13,868 bases of DNA from JBEKZQ01 sp049509675 (GCA_049509675.1 JBEKZQ010000131.1:1-13868), one strand, 5' to 3'; positions 1-7,010 are shown, counted from the first letter of the stretch. A program made the numbers and translations. Notes: a model not told the origin generated them from the sequence alone.

Positions 1-1156
1 CGCCGTGAATGGCATTCCAGGCGGCCAACTGCGCGAGCATCTGTTCGACTTCCGCGTCCAGCGAGCCGTCGGGACGCTGCACGACGTTCAGCAGCAGGTT
101 GCCGTTCTTGCTGACGTTGTCCACGAGCATGTCGATGACCCAACTCACCGGCCGGAACTTCCAGTTGCGGTTGTAGTACCAGTCGCCGATCGAGGTGTCG
201 GTCTGCCACGGGTTGGGATCGATCTTGGGCATGATGCCGCGTTCGAGGTCCTCGACCCAGCGGCCTTCGGAGCCTTGCTTGCAGTTGTAGACGACCTGCA
301 GGCTGCCGCGGTTCTTCAGGCTGGTGTTGTACAGGTGGGCGATCATGCTGCGCCCTGTCTCGTTGCCGAAGGGCACGCCGCCGTCGCTGTAGAGCAGGTC
401 GAGGTCATAGTTGTCGATCAGGTCGGTAATGCAGTCGAACCACTCCTTCTGCCAGCGCGGATTGTTGCTGTACCAGCCTTTGTCGCCGGGATCGGCGAGG
501 AAATGATAAAGGTCCTGGTATTTCGGATCGGCGCCGTCGTAGGGGATGCCGGCCTTCGGGCCGGTCTTGTCCGAACCGTGGCTCGCCTGGAACCAGGTGA
601 AACTGGCGCCGAGGTGCTCGGAGACGCCGAAACGCAGGCCGCACTTCTTGGCCGCCTTCTGCCAGTCGCCCACGACGTCGCGCTTCGGGCCCATGTTCAC
701 GGCGTTCCACTGGTGGTGCTTGGAATTCCACAAGTGGAAGTTGTCGTGGTGCGAGCCCATGCTGACGAAATACTTCGCGCCGGCCTTCTTGTAGAGGCTC
801 ATCAGCCGGTCCGGGTCCCACTTCTCGGCCTTCCACAGGGGGATGATGTCTTTGTAGCCGAACTGCGAGGGGTGGCCGTAGTGCTGGACGTGATACTTGT
901 AGTGCCCGCTGCCTTGCTCGTAGATGCCGCGCGCGTACCAGTCGCCGTCCATAGGCACGGCCTGCGGACCCCAATGGGCCCAGATGCCGAACTTGGCATC
1001 GCAGAACCACTCGGGACACCGGTACTGCTTCAGCGAATCCATGGTGGGCTTGAACGGCCCGTCGGCAATTCTGTAGCTGACCTTGTCCTCGGCCCGGACG
1101 CCGGCGCTCAGCGCCAGCCCCAACACCAGCACAGCGAATCTACTCTTGTTGTTCAT
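1..1156 (-). CDS. Secreted alpha-L-fucosidase, GH29 (3' end outside window)
   Basis: Probably hydrolyses terminal alpha-L-fucose from glycans outside the cytoplasm. I translated 385 codons on the minus strand with no stop before the left edge, so the C-terminus is missing. The start ATG at 1156-1154 has GGAGG five bases upstream. Residues 1-22 form a signal peptide (basic MNNKSR, hydrophobic core, ending GVRA before EDK). GH29 hallmarks follow in order: FGIWAHWGPQ at about 56-65, SHHDNFHLWNS at 135-145 (family form KHHDGF.LW.S), LLYSDGG at 254-260 with Asp258 in the place of the catalytic nucleophile, and NVSKNGNLLLNVV near 347-359 followed by PDGSLD. The acid/base residue varies in GH29 and I cannot assign it. 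The long open frame on the opposite strand over this region is an antisense shadow. The family is clear; exact linkage specificity, and whether the natural substrate is sulfated, cannot be read from the sequence. Confidence 0.95.
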   Translation of the reverse strand, partial: MNNKSRFAVLVLGLALSAGVRAEDKVSYRIADGPFKPTMDSLKQYRCPEWFCDAKFGIWAHWGPQAVPMDGDWYARGIYEQGSGHYKYHVQHYGHPSQFGYKDIIPLWKAEKWDPDRLMSLYKKAGAKYFVSMGSHHDNFHLWNSKHHQWNAVNMGPKRDVVGDWQKAAKKCGLRFGVSEHLGASFTWFQASHGSDKTGPKAGIPYDGADPKYQDLYHFLADPGDKGWYSNNPRWQKEWFDCITDLIDNYDLDLLYSDGGVPFGNETGRSMIAHLYNTSLKNRGSLQVVYNCKQGSEGRWVEDLERGIMPKIDPNPWQTDTSIGDWYYNRNWKFRPVSWVIDMLVDNVSKNGNLLLNVVQRPDGSLDAEVEQMLAQLAAWNAIHG

Positions 1157-1233
1157 CTCGACCTCCGGTTTTTCTATGGTAACGATGGTTTGCCACGCCG
1201 CCGCCGCGCAAACACTTGAAACGAAACGACACC

Positions 1234-1263
1234 AGTATAGGTTGCCGTCTGCCCGGCGGTCAA
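1234..1263 (-). promoter_or_regulatory. Candidate sigma70-type promoter for the fucosidase
   Basis: On the minus strand TTGACC (1263-1258) is separated by 18 bases from TATACT (1239-1234). Transcription would start near 1227, giving a leader of about 70 bases before the fucosidase ATG at 1156. The -35 box overlaps the stop codon of the truncated NYN frame, so the event that cut that gene also set the present upstream edge of this promoter. Called by eye against the TTGACA/TATAAT consensus. Confidence 0.45.
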
Positions 1264-1475
1264 GAATTCCAGAACGGATCGTCTTTGGAGCTCGGCAGGC
1301 CAGTATAGAAGTACGTCTCCTGCAAATCCCGTCCGCGAGGGCCGCAGACCGCGCGGGCGAGGGCGCGGGGATCGTAGTTGGGCCACCGGTAGCCAAAGGC
1401 TTGTTTGACGGCGTAGAAGAGATTTTGACCATCGAAGAACGCGATGGCTCGTTTGACGGGAGGCTCAATGGGCAT
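1260..1475 (-). pseudogene. Truncated NYN-domain (LabA/DUF88-like) protein
   Basis: The 71-codon frame begins MPIEPPVKRAIAFFDGQNLF and ends ...LQETYFYTGLPSSKDDPFWNS then stop. The FFDGQNLF segment is the first strand and acidic motif of NYN domains (PIN-like ribonuclease fold, first Asp plus Asn), and the ETYFYTGLP segment is the usual second strand. Complete family members run on for another 80 or more residues carrying the remaining acidic metal ligands; none of that is found after the stop in any minus-strand frame. The protein is therefore only the N-terminal third to half of the domain and should lack nuclease activity. The ATG at 1475 has only a weak purine stretch upstream. A short but genuine relative is possible; truncation is more likely because the fucosidase -35 box starts exactly at its end. 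Confidence 0.7.
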
Positions 1476-1567
1476 CGGAACGATCCCGCCGAAACGGGCA
1501 AAACAAGAAAAACAGAACCCCGCACGAGGCCTTTCGGCTGATCTTGCGAGGAGTAGATGGTACTTAT

Positions 1568-1596
1568 ATTATCGGCTATCCAGCGGTGCCGGTCAA
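1568..1596 (-). promoter_or_regulatory. Candidate sigma70 promoter for the NYN remnant
   Basis: On the minus strand TTGACC (1596-1591) lies 17 bases before GATAAT (1573-1568); both differ from consensus by one base. The predicted start near 1560 gives a leader of about 85 bases to the ATG at 1475. A good promoter retained upstream of a broken gene suggests that truncation was recent, or that a short transcript is still made. Confidence 0.45.
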
Positions 1597-1720
1597 GGCC
1601 GCGCACAGATCACCGCGCACAAATCAACCCGATCTTAGCGCGACCAATGAAACATGCAGGAGTACGTGCGAGGCTGCCGCGGTTCACGCAAGGAGTGAGA
1701 TTTTAATAAGGTATGAATAC

Positions 1721-1750
1721 TGCCGCGGTCTCACCCACAGGACCGCGGCA
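1721..1750. repeat. 10-bp perfect inverted repeat (stem-loop)
   Basis: TGCCGCGGTC at 1721-1730 and its exact complement GACCGCGGCA at 1741-1750 flank a 10-base loop. There is no T-run after it on the plus strand; on the minus strand a short AT-rich stretch follows (GTATTCATACCTTATTAAAA). It could be an operator-like palindrome or an inefficient terminator. The sequence does not decide between them. Confidence 0.4.
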
Positions 1751-1895
1751 TTCGCTCGTGGAGGGGACGTGACCATTCGTTCAGATATATATACGCCACC
1801 ACTCTGTAGCTGGGGTCCCGCAACGATCCCTCCGACGCCTCGCTCTCGCCGCCTGCCCTCCACGCACCGTTGTGTGCAACTGCAAAACGCTTTAC

Positions 1896-1924
1896 TTGAA
1901 CCGCGGCCGAACGGCGCATAAAAT
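1896..1924 (+). promoter_or_regulatory. Candidate sigma70 promoter for the CBS-domain gene
   Basis: TTGAAC (1896-1901), a 17-base spacer and TAAAAT (1919-1924) form a reasonable promoter. The start would be near 1931, giving a leader of about 43 bases that contains a small GGGC-TTTT-GCCC hairpin and the ribosome site before the ATG at 1974. Confidence 0.5.
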
Positions 1925-1973
1925 CGCTTAGCAGGGCTTTTGCCCGGGAAACCATTCTCGAAGGACCAACTCG

Positions 1974-2450
1974 ATGACGCTCCAGGATATTTTGCGTGCC
2001 AAGGGCTCGGCCGTTTATTCGATCGGCCCTGAGAAGACGGTGGCCGACGCGGTTCGGGAGTTGATCGAGCACGGGGTGGGAGCACTATTAGTCTGCCAGG
2101 CGGACGAGGACGGCGCGCCCCATCTGGCGGGGATCGTCACGGAGCGCGATCTGCTGCTGGCCCATGCCCATCGCAAGGGCCCGGCCGATTTGCCCCACGC
2201 GGCGGCGGGCCAGTGCCCTTGGATGCACTGCCTCGTGGCCGACATCATGTCGACGAACCTCACCACGGCCGCGCCGCAGGATTCGGTCGAGCAGGTCATG
2301 GGCCTGATGACGACCAAACGGATTCGGCACCTCCCGGTCTTGGAGCAGGGCAACGTAGTGGGAATCGTCTCCATCGGCGACGTGGTCAAGGCCCAACATG
2401 ACCGGCTGGCCGTGGAGAACCGCTACATGAAAGACTATATTCAAGGGTAG
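1974..2450 (+). CDS. Two-CBS-domain protein
   Basis: A 158-residue soluble protein made almost entirely of two CBS modules, which as a pair usually bind an adenine nucleotide (AMP, ATP or SAM) and act as a sensor. Module 1 covers about residues 15-65 (TVADAVRELIEHGVGALLV ... LAGIVTERDLL). A linker of about 30 residues follows, then module 2 at about 92-148 (VADIMST ... DSVEQVMGLMTTKRIRHLPV ... VVGIVSIGDVVK). Each ends with the standard G-I-V-[ST]-x-[GR]-D strand-turn. There is no extra catalytic or membrane domain, as in stand-alone hypoxia/stress CBS proteins. The start at 1974 has AAGGA eight bases upstream. It is transcribed alone and is convergent with the pyrophosphatase gene. Its partner protein cannot be told from the sequence. 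Confidence 0.93.
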   Translation: MTLQDILRAKGSAVYSIGPEKTVADAVRELIEHGVGALLVCQADEDGAPHLAGIVTERDLLLAHAHRKGPADLPHAAAGQCPWMHCLVADIMSTNLTTAAPQDSVEQVMGLMTTKRIRHLPVLEQGNVVGIVSIGDVVKAQHDRLAVENRYMKDYIQG

Positions 2451-2458
2451 CGGTGGGG

Positions 2459-2607
2459 GGGCGCTTGCGCCCGTCGCGTAGCGACGATTGAATTCTTGGC
2501 AAATACGCACGGCATTCAAGCGTCGCTACGCGACGCGCGGACCGCGTGTCGCACCGGAACCGTGGGTTGAAAACCCACGGCTACCGTCGGAACGTCGCTA
2601 CGCGACG
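2459..2607. repeat. Cluster of palindromes between convergent genes (15-mer repeated three times)
   Basis: Four structures sit side by side. First, GGGCGC-TT-GCGCCC at 2459-2472. Second, the near-palindromic 15-mer CGTCGCTACGCGACG occurs at 2521-2535 and 2593-2607 and in reverse orientation at 2472-2486. Third, copies one and two extend into 24-bp imperfect arms (2472-2495 and 2512-2535). Fourth, a perfect 9-bp-arm hairpin lies at 2560-2580 (CCGTGGGTT, loop GAA, AACCCACGG). This is the style of REP-like intergenic repeats. The location between two converging genes suggests a role in transcript ends, or simply a tolerated landing site. Confidence 0.7.
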
Positions 2608-2613
2608 AAACGA

Positions 2614-2651
2614 CACGAGCGGTGAATCGCTCCACCGCTCGTGCTTCTTTA
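2614..2651 (+). terminator. Probable bidirectional intrinsic terminator
   Basis: A perfect 11-bp stem (CACGAGCGGTG at 2614-2624, CACCGCTCGTG at 2633-2643) with an 8-base loop is followed on the plus strand by CTTCTTTAT. It lies about 165 bases after the CBS stop codon and about 40 bases past the pyrophosphatase stop on the other strand, where the trailing sequence is less T-rich. It is best read as the terminator of the CBS transcript that may also stop transcription from the opposite side. Confidence 0.55.
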
Positions 2652-2681
2652 TCGACGTCGTCCGACACACTTGTGCCGCGT

Positions 2682-5570
2682 CTAATGCCGCGAGGCGCCC
2701 GCGTCGTCCAAACCGCCCACGATCTCGAGCATGTCGGCGGATTCATGTTTGCTGCGCCACACGGCATAGATGATCAGCAGCACGCTGACCACGACCACCG
2801 CAAGACCGATGGGCCACTCCGTGGGCAGATTCTGCAACGTGTCGCTGACCTTCATGTCGGGTGAGAACTTCTGCACGTCCGGCTGAATGCCGGCCACGTT
2901 ATACGACAGCACCAGGCCCAGGCCCAGCAGGCTGACCATGTTCATCACCTTGACCATGGGGTTGATGGCCGGGCCGGCGGTGTCCTTCAACGGGTCGCCG
3001 ACCGTGTCGCCGGTGACGCTGGCCTTGTGGGCCTCGGACCCCTTGCCGCCGTAGAGGCCGTCCTCGATCATTTTCTTGGCGTTGTCCCAGGCCCCGCCGG
3101 CGTTGGCCATGAATACGGCCAAGAGCTGGCCCACCAGGATCATGCCGGCCAGGAAGCCGCCCAAGGCGTATGGCCCCAAGAGAAAGCCGACCGCGAAGGG
3201 GGCCAAAATGGCCAGCAACCCCGGGCCGATCAACTCTTTCTGGGCCGTAGTGGTGCAGATGGCCACCACGCGGCCGTAATCGGGCTTCTTCGTCCCGGCC
3301 ATGATGCCGGGATCCTTGAACTGGGCCCGGCATTCCTTGACGATGAAGAACGCCGCCCGCCCCACCGCGCGGATCAACATCGAGCTGAACAAGAACGGCA
3401 CGGCGCCGCCGATCAACAGGCCGATGAGCACCTTCGGATCGGCTACCGTCAAGAAGCCGGAAAAGTACTTGTACTGGGCGGTGGTCATGTCGCCCAGCTT
3501 GTCCTCGCTGCCCACGGCGATGACGGCGATGAAGCTGGCGAACAGCGAGACGGCCGCGATCACCGCCGAGCCGATGGCGATGCCCTTGGTCTCGGCCTTG
3601 GTGGTGTTGCCCACCGCGTCGAGGTCGGCCAGGATCTGCCGCGCCCGCTTGTACTCCTGCGGCGGCATGTACTCGGGGTTGCCCGGCTTGAGCTCCTGCC
3701 CGTTCGCGTCGCGGTTGTAGCCCATCTCGCCGATGCCGTTGGCGTTGTCGGCCACCGGTCCAAAGACGTCCATCGAGATCGTGTTGCCGGTGAGCGTGAG
3801 CATGCCGATGCCGGTCATGGCCACGCCGTAGGCGATGAACACCGGTGGCGCGCCGCCGTAGCACAGCACAGAGAGCATAATCGCCGTGGCAATCACCAGC
3901 AGTGCCGCCACAGTGCTCTCGTAACCCACGGCGAAGCCCTGGATGATGTTCGTGGCGTGGCCCGTCTGGCAGGCCCGCGCCAACGACTTCACCGGGCTGT
4001 GCGAGGTGTGCGTATAGTAGCTGGTCACCTTGTTCAAGGCCACGGCCAGGAACACGCCGATCAAGCAGGTCAATGCCGGCCGCAAGTCCAGGTCGGGGAT
4101 GCTGAAACTGGCCCAGACGGGAAGGAGATCGGGATCGTGAAGCTCCGTCCAATCCTTGTCATCCACGGGCTTGCCGTTGGCATCCACCACCGTCCCCTTG
4201 GAATCGCGGTCGAGGCGAACGGGCTTGCGCGTTTCCTTGTCGAGGACCAGCGTCTTGACCGGAGCTTGTTGCCCCTGCGGTATGAGCATTTCGGTCTCGA
4301 CGGGAATCGGCAACTGCTTCGCTTTGCCGTCGATCTTATACTCCTGCATCGCCACTGGGAAACCGGATGCGGCCATCATGTGGTCCCGGAAATAGCTTTG
4401 CGTGAAGTAGAGGTATCCGAAGCCGATGGCGAAGAAGCCCGCGATGGAGAGCAAGGAGCCGATCCAGAAGCCGCGGTGTACGCTCTTCAGGGCGGTGTCC
4501 GAGGTGTCGTGGGCCCCGGCCTTGACGGTGTAGGTGCTGATGATCGAACCCAGCACGCCCACGCCGCGGACCAGCAGGGGGAAGATCACCCCTTTATGGC
4601 CGAAGCTGGCCAGGCCCAGGATCATGGCGGCCACGATGGTCACTTCATAGCTTTCGAAGATGTCGGCCGCCATACCGGCACAGTCGCCCACGTTGTCGCC
4701 CACGTTGTCGGCGATGGTGGCGGCGTTGCGGGGATCGTCCTCGGGAATGCCGGCCTCGACCTTGCCCACCAGGTCGGCGCCGACGTCGGCGGCCTTGGTA
4801 TAAATGCCGCCGCCGACGCGCATGAACAGCGCCAACAGCGTGCCGCCGAAGCCGAAGCCCAGCAGGGCCTCGTAGGCCTGTTCGCCGTAGAGCAGGAAGA
4901 TCGTGGTGCCGCCCAACAGGCCCAGGCCGTCGGTCAACATGCCGGTGATGGTGCCGGTGCGGTAGCCCAGTTGCATGGCCTCGCCGTAGCTGCGCTTGGC
5001 GGCCGCCGCCACGCGGAGGTTGCCGGTGGTGGCCAGACGCATGCCGACGAAGCCGACCGTCCAGCTAAACAGGGCGCCGACGAGGAATGCCCCGGCCCGG
5101 CCCCAGGCGTAGATCGGCTCGTTGTACTTGGTGAAGTACAGCGCGGCCGTGATGACGACGATCAAGGGGAGGATTTTCTTGAACTGGGAGGCCAGGTAGG
5201 CGTTTGCTCCTTCGCGTACTGCGGCCGCGATCTCCTGCATCTTCTTGGTGCCTTGGTCGGCCCGAGTCACCTGCCCCACCAGCATCCAGGCATAGAGGAG
5301 CCCGGCGACCGCCACGCACAAGACGGCGATCAGCGACACCCGCTCCATGAGGGGGTATCTGTCCGTGTTCGTGAGCGGTTCCCAGAGGGCCTTGGCCGCG
5401 TGCGCAACGCCCGATTCCGCGCCGGGGGCGGCCGCGTTCTGTTCGACGGCCCAGGCCGCCGTGGCCAGCAGGCCGACCGTTAGCAACACGACCAGAATGC
5501 CCGGCACGCGGCGGCGTGCCCTCCCACCGGGCTGTGTGCCCGATTGCCCTGACCTCGACACCATTCTCAT
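2682..5570 (-). CDS. hppA: Membrane-bound proton-pumping pyrophosphatase, K+-independent type
   Basis: Couples hydrolysis of pyrophosphate to ion transport across the membrane. The ATG at 5570 has AAGGAG six bases upstream, giving 962 residues; an in-frame start at 5648 would add 26 unlikely residues. The three conserved cytoplasmic motifs are intact: DVGADLVGKVE (about 262-272), IADNVGDNVGDCAGMAADIFE (about 286-306) and DNAKKMIEDG ... GDTVGDPLKDTAGP (about 829-868). The segment GNTTKAETKG (about 654-663) has Lys and Thr at the two positions that distinguish K+-independent H+-pumps from K+-dependent ones (Ala in the latter), so proton pumping without K+ is inferred. Odd points: the protein is much longer than the usual 650-770 residues because of a basic N-terminal extension with an extra hydrophobic helix, and because of a hydrophilic insert of about 90 residues (about 395-487) between membrane helices. 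The long open frame on the opposite strand is a shadow. Confidence 0.96.
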   Translation of the reverse strand: MRMVSRSGQSGTQPGGRARRRVPGILVVLLTVGLLATAAWAVEQNAAAPGAESGVAHAAKALWEPLTNTDRYPLMERVSLIAVLCVAVAGLLYAWMLVGQVTRADQGTKKMQEIAAAVREGANAYLASQFKKILPLIVVITAALYFTKYNEPIYAWGRAGAFLVGALFSWTVGFVGMRLATTGNLRVAAAAKRSYGEAMQLGYRTGTITGMLTDGLGLLGGTTIFLLYGEQAYEALLGFGFGGTLLALFMRVGGGIYTKAADVGADLVGKVEAGIPEDDPRNAATIADNVGDNVGDCAGMAADIFESYEVTIVAAMILGLASFGHKGVIFPLLVRGVGVLGSIISTYTVKAGAHDTSDTALKSVHRGFWIGSLLSIAGFFAIGFGYLYFTQSYFRDHMMAASGFPVAMQEYKIDGKAKQLPIPVETEMLIPQGQQAPVKTLVLDKETRKPVRLDRDSKGTVVDANGKPVDDKDWTELHDPDLLPVWASFSIPDLDLRPALTCLIGVFLAVALNKVTSYYTHTSHSPVKSLARACQTGHATNIIQGFAVGYESTVAALLVIATAIMLSVLCYGGAPPVFIAYGVAMTGIGMLTLTGNTISMDVFGPVADNANGIGEMGYNRDANGQELKPGNPEYMPPQEYKRARQILADLDAVGNTTKAETKGIAIGSAVIAAVSLFASFIAVIAVGSEDKLGDMTTAQYKYFSGFLTVADPKVLIGLLIGGAVPFLFSSMLIRAVGRAAFFIVKECRAQFKDPGIMAGTKKPDYGRVVAICTTTAQKELIGPGLLAILAPFAVGFLLGPYALGGFLAGMILVGQLLAVFMANAGGAWDNAKKMIEDGLYGGKGSEAHKASVTGDTVGDPLKDTAGPAINPMVKVMNMVSLLGLGLVLSYNVAGIQPDVQKFSPDMKVSDTLQNLPTEWPIGLAVVVVSVLLIIYAVWRSKHESADMLEIVGGLDDAGASRH

Positions 5571-5590
5571 GGAACGCTCCTTATAGTAGA

Positions 5591-5618
5591 AGAATAGGGA
5601 ATACAGCATGGGTGGCAA
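5591..5618 (-). promoter_or_regulatory. Possible promoter of the pyrophosphatase gene
   Basis: On the minus strand TTGCCA (5618-5613), 16 bases, TATTCT (5596-5591) would start transcription close to the ribosome site at 5582-5577. A second weak combination lies slightly upstream (TTGCAC, 17 bases, TACACT). Neither is strong, so this is tentative. Confidence 0.3.
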
Positions 5619-5697
5619 ATTAAGCGAGAAAGTGTACCCCGCAGGCAAACGCCGTGCAAGGGGCGGGGGCCGCCCAGCGGGCGTGTCATCTTTTCCC

Positions 5698-5732
5698 GGG
5701 TGGCCCGGATAGGCAAGCTATCCGTGCCACCC
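5698..5732. repeat. 15-bp inverted repeat (REP-like stem-loop)
   Basis: Arms at 5698-5712 and 5718-5732 are complementary at 14 of 15 positions around a 5-base loop (GCAAG). The outer part is GGGTGGC/GCCACCC and the inner part GGATAG/CTATCC. It lies upstream of the pyrophosphatase gene, 20 bases before repeat element A, and resembles a mobile intergenic palindrome rather than an operator. Confidence 0.55.
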
Positions 5733-5752
5733 GTGCCAAGGGGCAGTTTCGC

Positions 5753-5872
5753 CGGCAAATCAATAAGTGTCGCAACAATCGTATTCATCTCGCTCCGCGA
5801 GATGGAACTGCATCACGCGGAGCGTGATGACTACTTTCGAGAACAGGCCCGTTATTGTTTTGCCGATCCTTA
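5753..5872. repeat. Dispersed repeat element, copy A (uninterrupted)
   Basis: Shares about 80 nearly identical bases with copy B at 13075-13362 (from 5775 against 13088, about 7 differences by eye). It contains two 19-nt hairpins: CATCTCGCTCCGCGAGATG at 5786-5804 and CATCACGCGGAGCGTGATG at 5811-5829, with complementary loops TCC and GGA. Its right end, ATTGTTTTGCCGATCC (5854-5869), is the exact complement of the left end of copy B, so the element has terminal inverted repeats. The left end (CGGCAAATCAAT, 5753-5764) is diverged and followed by a short extra stretch. The PerM stop codon TAA (5872-5870) directly adjoins the right terminus. Confidence 0.75.
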
Positions 5873-6940
5873 CCGCTTCATCGTCTCCAACTCACGGTGC
5901 AGAATCTCCAGCAAGGTTTGCAGCAGGGCGACCGCCATGGGGCCGATGAACAGCCCGATCGGGCCCATGGCCTGCAATCCGCCTAGAACGCTCAACAGTG
6001 TCAGGAGGGGGTGCAGGTTGGAACTGCCGTGCAGGATCCAGGGCTTGACGATGTTGTCGACCGTGGAAACCACCAGCATGCCCAACACCGCCAGGGCGAT
6101 GGCGGCCGTGGTCCGCTCTTCATAGAAGTACAGCCACAGACAGGCGGGGATCCAGATCGCCGGCGGGCCGACAAACGGCACCATCGATAAGAGCATGGCC
6201 AACACGGTGAAGAAGAAGATGGCCCCAAAACCGGCCAGATACAGGCCCAGCCCGGCCAAAAGACCCTGGATCGCCGCCGACGCGAAGGTGGCCAGCACGA
6301 CGGCCCGGCTGATCTTGATGAACTGATCCGCCAACTGCTGCTGGTAACGCTCATCCAGCGGCGAAAGCCGCATGATCGCCTGTATCATCGCCGGACCGTC
6401 GGCCAGAAAGTAGTACAGCGAAACGATCATCACGAACAGGCCGACCAGGAAATTCCCTACGAACTGCGTGGTGCCCAGTGTTACCGGGGTCAGCCACTGC
6501 TGGATCCTGCTGATGATCGTCTTCTGCACGTCGTCGTCGGAGAGTTTCAATCCGATGCGGTCGCCCACGTTGACGATTGCCGTGGACACTCGGGGAATGT
6601 CGATTTTGCCCAAGTTCAGCTTGCGATAGAGGGAAATGCTGTCCGAGGCCGCCTGGGCAAGAACCAACAACAACGGGATCAGAAAAATCAGCAGGATCAC
6701 GGCAGTGGTCAGGCCGGCCGCCAGGTGTTTGCGCCCGTGACAGCGGTTGTTCATCCAGCCGTGCAGCGGATGGAACATCACCACCAGCAGCAGCGCCAGG
6801 AACACGGGCAAGAGGAAACTGGCCATGACGTGGAAGAAGACCGCGCCGATGACCAACAGGATCACCGACAGAACAATGAGCGATGCGATGCGCGGCACGG
6901 CTGGCACTCCGCTGCGACTGGATTTGTTGACGTTCCGCAA
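5870..6940 (-). CDS. AI-2E/PerM-family membrane transporter-like protein
   Basis: A polytopic inner-membrane protein of the AI-2E transporter family (PF01594, formerly UPF0118), whose members export small molecules or act as Na+/H+ antiporters; the substrate here cannot be inferred. Membrane helices start at about residues 18-55 (IASLIVLSVILLVIGAVFF, FLLPVFLALLLVVMF). The conserved PLHGW follows, then a periplasmic central segment, then the C-terminal block FVGPPAIWIPACLWLYF ... STVDNIVKPWILHG ... LTLLSVLGGLQAMGPIGLFIGPMAVALLQ, which is diagnostic. The start is uncertain. The longest frame uses TTG at 6940 with no ribosome site; a GTG at 6898 with GGAG eight bases upstream gives MPRIASLIVL (342 residues) and looks better. 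Its stop codon coincides with the end of repeat element A. An extended -10 promoter and a structured leader lie upstream. Confidence 0.9.
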   Translation of the reverse strand: MRNVNKSSRSGVPAVPRIASLIVLSVILLVIGAVFFHVMASFLLPVFLALLLVVMFHPLHGWMNNRCHGRKHLAAGLTTAVILLIFLIPLLLVLAQAASDSISLYRKLNLGKIDIPRVSTAIVNVGDRIGLKLSDDDVQKTIISRIQQWLTPVTLGTTQFVGNFLVGLFVMIVSLYYFLADGPAMIQAIMRLSPLDERYQQQLADQFIKISRAVVLATFASAAIQGLLAGLGLYLAGFGAIFFFTVLAMLLSMVPFVGPPAIWIPACLWLYFYEERTTAAIALAVLGMLVVSTVDNIVKPWILHGSSNLHPLLTLLSVLGGLQAMGPIGLFIGPMAVALLQTLLEILHRELETMKR

Positions 6941-6941
6941 G

Positions 6942-7010
6942 GTAATGCAACGTCGAGCAGGCTTTTTCCCCCCAAGACCGGCCTCCCGTTGGTCGGCCTC
7001 GTTGCATTAC
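6942..7010 (-). promoter_or_regulatory. Structured leader (11-bp closing stem) of the PerM-like gene
   Basis: GTAATGCAACG (6942-6952) and CGTTGCATTAC (7000-7010) are perfect complements enclosing 47 bases. Read on the minus strand, the interior starts with GGCCGACC, a short loop and GGCCGGTC (seven of eight positions pair if one G-U is allowed). Then come a G6A5 run and the descending arm, which ends one base before the alternative TTG start at 6940. The block lies between the promoter at 7039-7044 and the coding region, so it would be transcribed. It may be a cis-acting RNA or a small mobile inverted-repeat element; no known riboswitch class was recognised. Confidence 0.4.

Larger units (their letters stand above)
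1476..1973. other. Gene-free stretch of about 500 bases
   Basis: No reading frame here resembles a protein on either strand. It holds the promoter of the NYN remnant (1568-1596, minus), a 14-bp tandem duplication (1599-1612 and 1613-1626, one mismatch), a 10-bp-arm stem-loop (1721-1750), an AT-rich run near 1786-1794 and the promoter and leader of the CBS gene (1896-1973). The rest looks like unremarkable spacer. Confidence 0.6.

Noticed and set aside
5..1219. A 404-codon open frame on the plus strand at the left edge
   Set aside because: The minus strand of the same bases encodes a GH29 fucosidase with signal peptide and ribosome site; the plus-strand frame is its shadow.
1544..1921. A 125-codon plus-strand frame in the gene-free stretch
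   Set aside because: No recognisable motif, no ribosome site, and it runs across promoter-like elements and a stem-loop.
2899..4152. A 417-codon minus-strand frame inside the pyrophosphatase gene
   Set aside because: A frame-shifted reading of the same strand, with Arg/Gly/His-rich composition and no motifs.
3027..5483. An 818-codon open frame on the plus strand
   Set aside because: It lies wholly antisense to the pyrophosphatase gene, whose motifs are intact. The translation is rich in His, Gly, Ala and Asp, as expected for the complement of a GC-rich membrane-protein gene, and matches no family.
6942..7010. Known riboswitch or T-box upstream of the PerM-like gene
   Set aside because: There is a clear closing stem, but none of the conserved core sequences of riboswitch classes I know could be found.
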